Shown piece after piece: positions 60,517 to 64,000 of a DNA stretch of 64,000 nucleotides. Position 1 is the stretch's first letter, and each line of letters begins with the position of its first letter. This DNA comes from Dicaeum eximium (Eukaryota > Chordata > Aves > Passeriformes > Dicaeidae). The stretch covers positions 124,001 through 188,000 of the forward strand of contig VWZP01002599.1 in assembly GCA_013396995.1 (NCBI GenBank). Reading direction: 5' to 3'. The notes beneath the pieces are model-generated. The model did not search any database. It had not been told where the DNA came from and saw only the letters and a list, made by a program, of their open reading frames with translations. The position numbers and the translations under genes were made by a program.

Positions 60517-63500
60517 TTCTTATTGATTCCAAGAGGAGTCAAATTTCATTCTCCATTTCCAAATCCAAATGGAAGTCTGGGAATTTTAATTGTGTCTGAC
60601 TTTTTGTACAAGATTTCTTAGATTGTTTGCCACTCATAAAATATGTTTACTTTTATGAAAATACAAATGGCTTCATTTATATTTTGCTTTTTAAAACCAT
60701 GAAAAAATTATTTATTACTTATACAGTATAGATATAACTATGTTCCTTACCACCATAAGAAAATTTATGCTCTAGTATCTACTCATTTGTTAGGATAGCT
60801 AAATACTGGCAAGAAAAGCAGCAATGAAAAGGATATAGGAAAAAAGGCATTGTGCACATTGTTGTAACTATTGGCATCAGGAAGGGTTACCTATATCTTG
60901 TCTGAGCAGACAGCAGTCCATTAAAAAAATGCAGACTTTCCCAAACACATTCATTTCCCCTCCCCTAATTAAAAGGTTATCATCAAAACTGTAAGAAAAA
61001 CAGAGAGTATGAATAACCATCTTTGTCTTACACTGCACATCAGACCAAAATTCTGGCAGTATGTGTAGAGATCTAGGGACAGCAGGGCTGTTCAGACTGC
61101 ATCACCTTTGCCACGTTGCCATAAAGTGCACGTTGTGTGTGGCACCTGGCTGAAGAACAACACAGAAAGAGCTGTTGTGGAGTTTGGGGGTTACTTTCAG
61201 CTGGATCAGTTCTATATTCCAAATCACTTCAGTCATGAACGGTAAAGAGAGAGAGGAAATGAATTGCATAGGGCAGGACAAGTGTCTAATACCCACTTGC
61301 ATCCACTTCACCCTGAAACAGAGCCCATCAACTTGTGTCACCAAATGATACAGGTGCTCTTGGCAAACATGGAGCTACGTGCAAAGCCGTTATTGATCAG
61401 CTTCAGTACTAAAAAATTCTGGCAGTTCTTCTGTAGTGGATAACAGCAGCAGTGGAGGGTTATTCACAGCAGCACTGACAGCACTCATTCCCAGTGAATT
61501 AAAAATAAGGGCTACTTCTTCATTATCCATACATAGAGCTGATATGAACCACCATACCTGTTTATGCTACTTGTTATCTGACCTGAAGTGATGGTTCACT
61601 TCTTTCTGGGTACAGTCAAATGAAAGAGGCATCTGCAGACAAGTGTATATATGCAGGTATGCCCACAAGCCTGCCTCTATTAAGGATGCATTCTTTTCTT
61701 AGCTGGGTTGCTTATCTTCCTTGCATTTGAGTTGGCCTACCTTAGATACAACAATACATATGGAAAGCAGGATGGCATATCTGTGAAAGACATGATAATG
61801 AGGCAGGGCTGGATGGAGGGATTTAAACATCTGTTTAAATGTTCACTTAACTGGATTGAAGTTTACAAATTACATTGCTAGTAATGTAAGGAAAGACACT
61901 AAGTGAAATGGCTGCAGATGTGAAGACTCAGAAATTCTGTTTTAAGCTCCATGAACTGAAGTAGAGCAGAAGGGAGGCAAGCACCCTTAACTCTCAAAGG
62001 GATTCCAAGATTAAAAAACATTTAGAATGGCAGAGAAATTGAGATAAAGATGTGTTTAACACCTTACTGTCATACATAGCAACCTGTATATTTCTTTGTT
62101 GTAGCAAAAGTATATAGTAACTTTTCCTGGGTACCCTGAGAAAATGTATTTTGTTTGCTCAAGCAGGGCAAGCCCCTGAGAAGCTTCTGCACAATTAAGG
62201 CTGAGTAAGCATGAAAACTGTTGGTATTCTGAGGGTCAGCAGTTCTGCAAAGGACTTTGGGCATGTGTTCTAGGACCAGATTTCACTAACAGCAAAGACA
62301 TACAGCAAGGACGTACAGCAGAAAAGCTGGAGCAAAAACATGGCAAGTGCTTGAACAGACAAGCAGAAACCAAAGCCCACTGGCCAAGCAAAAGTAATTG
62401 ATGGGTATCCAGGTCAGAGGAGATATTGGAATGGGGAAAACCAGTCAGCTGTGAGGGTCTGTGGAGAAATCATACATCAACAGCCCAATCTCAGAGCTGC
62501 CCAGAGCTCACTTTGAACTGGGTCAATGAAGCACTGGTGCGAGGAACAGGTAGAGGAGAAACGCCACTGGTGGAGACAGAGACACAGCTCACAGCTTCAG
62601 AACAGAGAGAGGAAAAAGGGATGCTGAAGCCACTACAGAGCCTCAGAAGGCCTGCTATGGCAAAAAGTAAAGCAGAAGGAAAAATCCTACCAAGTGCACT
62701 GAAAACAATCAGCCTTACTACCCAGTTGCAACAGTAGTGCTGTTGTCTCCAGTTAGCTCAAGTTTAAGTGACAGCACATCTGAGACTGACTGAACACTAT
62801 CATTACAGTCAACATGTTAGCATTGCATAGATGTTGATTGTCTGCTGTTAGTATTCATTTTGACTAGAATATGGAAGAATAAGGATCCATATTGTTATGA
62901 AATTATCATGTGCCACTGAAGCAACCTATTACGTGTCCGTTCAAACAGTTATTACTGACCACCAGGAACTGCAATTATCCTTAAACTAAGACTTTATTTT
63001 AAAGACTTGCAGCACTTTATCTGTCTAGGACTACCAAGACATTGTCATAGCAATGCTTTGTCCTACTAAAGCTGCTCCCTTAATGAAGTGCAAGAAACTT
63101 TACCAGTAAAAACACAACTTTGCACCTAACAGTGTGCAAATACTAAGCCTGCTTTTGAACAGCACCTTACCAACATATGCTTGACTGGAATATCTAAACC
63201 AGAAGAAATCTGTTGTTTAGCTACAAGCATGAAGACTGCATGCAGCAACAAAATCCTTAAGTGCAATTAAATTGAAAATTCAACACTAAAGGCAAAAGTA
63301 AGTCTACTGCATAAAATTTGTATCAGAATACATATACATGTCTGTAATGGAATACATATACAGACCACAATAATGAGAGTCAAATGAGAGAACAGGAGGA
63401 TATATTAGGAGGTTTAAGTATAGTGATGCATAGGTAGATGGTAATGTTCCTGGACTGTTACTCTTTCTTACCTTGCCAATACCATTTTAATTTTGTGTTT

Positions 63501-63880
63501 ACATTTTTTTGGCCAAAATAAAATAGCTGAGATTTTTTAAGAAAAAGAATATTCTGCTATAAAAACACAGTCCTACATACACAAAAAAGCATAATCTATA
63601 TTTAATTGCTCTAAACTATATGTTCTTAACCCTTTCTAGTATGCAGATGGAAATGCGTACACACAACCATTCCACACAAGCTTTCAGTCACACAAAACTA
63701 ACACCTGCCCTCTGCTGTCCAAGATGCAAACAAAGCTGGAAGGAGCCCTTCTTTTCTACTGAGCACATTAATTCTCTCTAGAACATTAGCATCTACAGCC
63801 AGCTACACAACCTCCCAGCAAATCACACTCACAAATGGAATAAGGAGAATGGAAAACTTACAAGTTCCTGCAAGGCCACA

Positions 63881-64000
63881 CATGCTGGTTTTGGCTGGGC
63901 TAGAGTTAATTTTCACCACAATGCCTAGTATGAGGCTGTGTTTTTGATTTGTGTTGAACACAGAGATGATAATATAGAGATGATTTTGTTATTGTTGAGT
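63881..64000 (+). mobile_element. Start of an avian ERVL-type LTR, cut by the window end
   Basis: From TGCTGGTTTTGGCTGGGCTA onward, the sequence reads like the 5' part of a widespread avian endogenous retroviral LTR. It continues TAGAGTTAATTTTCACCACA, GGCTGTGTTTTTGATTTGTG and a TGATAA-type stretch. I recognise it from memory of bird genomes, so the subfamily is not assigned. No internal viral coding sequence is inside the window. Whether this is a solo LTR or part of a provirus cannot be told. Confidence 0.7.

Larger units (their letters stand above)
56412..63880. other. Upstream intergenic or 5' region without recognised genes
   Basis: AT-rich DNA with small open frames that match nothing known to me. 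It contains one CR1 tail (59890-59933), an A/C-rich tract (58994-59063), an X-box-like site (59183-59196) and an N at 60516. The frame of 103 codons at 62426-62737 is polar and featureless. Confidence 0.6.

Noticed and set aside
62426..62737. 103-codon plus-strand frame upstream of SHC3
   Set aside because: Polar, low-information product with no domain, no splice context and no promoter cue.
1..64000. tRNA, rRNA, CRISPR array, operon or other prokaryote-like systems
   Set aside because: None seen; the intron-exon structure, CR1 repeats and SHC3 gene show vertebrate nuclear DNA.

Overview
The window is vertebrate genomic DNA, AT-rich and intron-dominated, and the repeats point to a bird. There are three 3'-truncated CR1 LINE pieces, one of them a well-preserved tail of about 450 bp. 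The last 120 bases look like the start of an avian ERVL-type LTR. Placement on a bird Z chromosome is inference only, from the known homology between human chromosome 9 (which carries SHC3) and the avian Z.

One gene accounts for all coding sequence I can support: SHC3 (N-Shc/Rai/ShcC), on the minus strand from the ATG at 53959 to the TGA at 3048. I could place all twelve coding exons by translation and splice signals: 53420-53959, 37937-38007, 25715-25778, 22941-23060, 19814-19867, 15603-15654, 11907-12033, 10710-10863, 9628-9724, 8567-8752, 6187-6482 and 3048-3176. They join in phase with GT donors and AG acceptors throughout, giving 1890 nt, or 629 codons plus stop. The protein has the SHC layout CH2-PTB-CH1-SH2. 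The phosphotyrosine-binding residues, the Grb2-type Y-x-N sites and the adaptin-type DLFDM/KPFEDAL segment are all present.

Layout along the plus strand: 1-3047 is 3' UTR or downstream flank. From 3048 to 25778 lie exons 12 to 3 with short to medium introns. Intron 2 (12.2 kb) holds the best CR1 copy. Intron 1 (15.4 kb) is mostly unannotatable AT-rich sequence with low-complexity tracts. Upstream of the start codon (53960-64000) no second gene is evident. There is a locally CpG-enriched patch at about 55.74-56.18 kb that could be promoter or a 5' non-coding exon, A/C-rich and poly-A tracts, a CR1 tail, an RFX-like X-box, and the LTR start at the window edge.

I found no new type of biological system. 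The points worth a second look concern SHC3: a five-codon upstream ORF, a better-context internal Met that would give a p52-like form, an SHC1-like PTB amino end, and unusual substitutions in exon 2. The rest are the candidate promoter patch and a few short repeat or palindromic structures. Other open reading frames read as chance ORFs or shadows.
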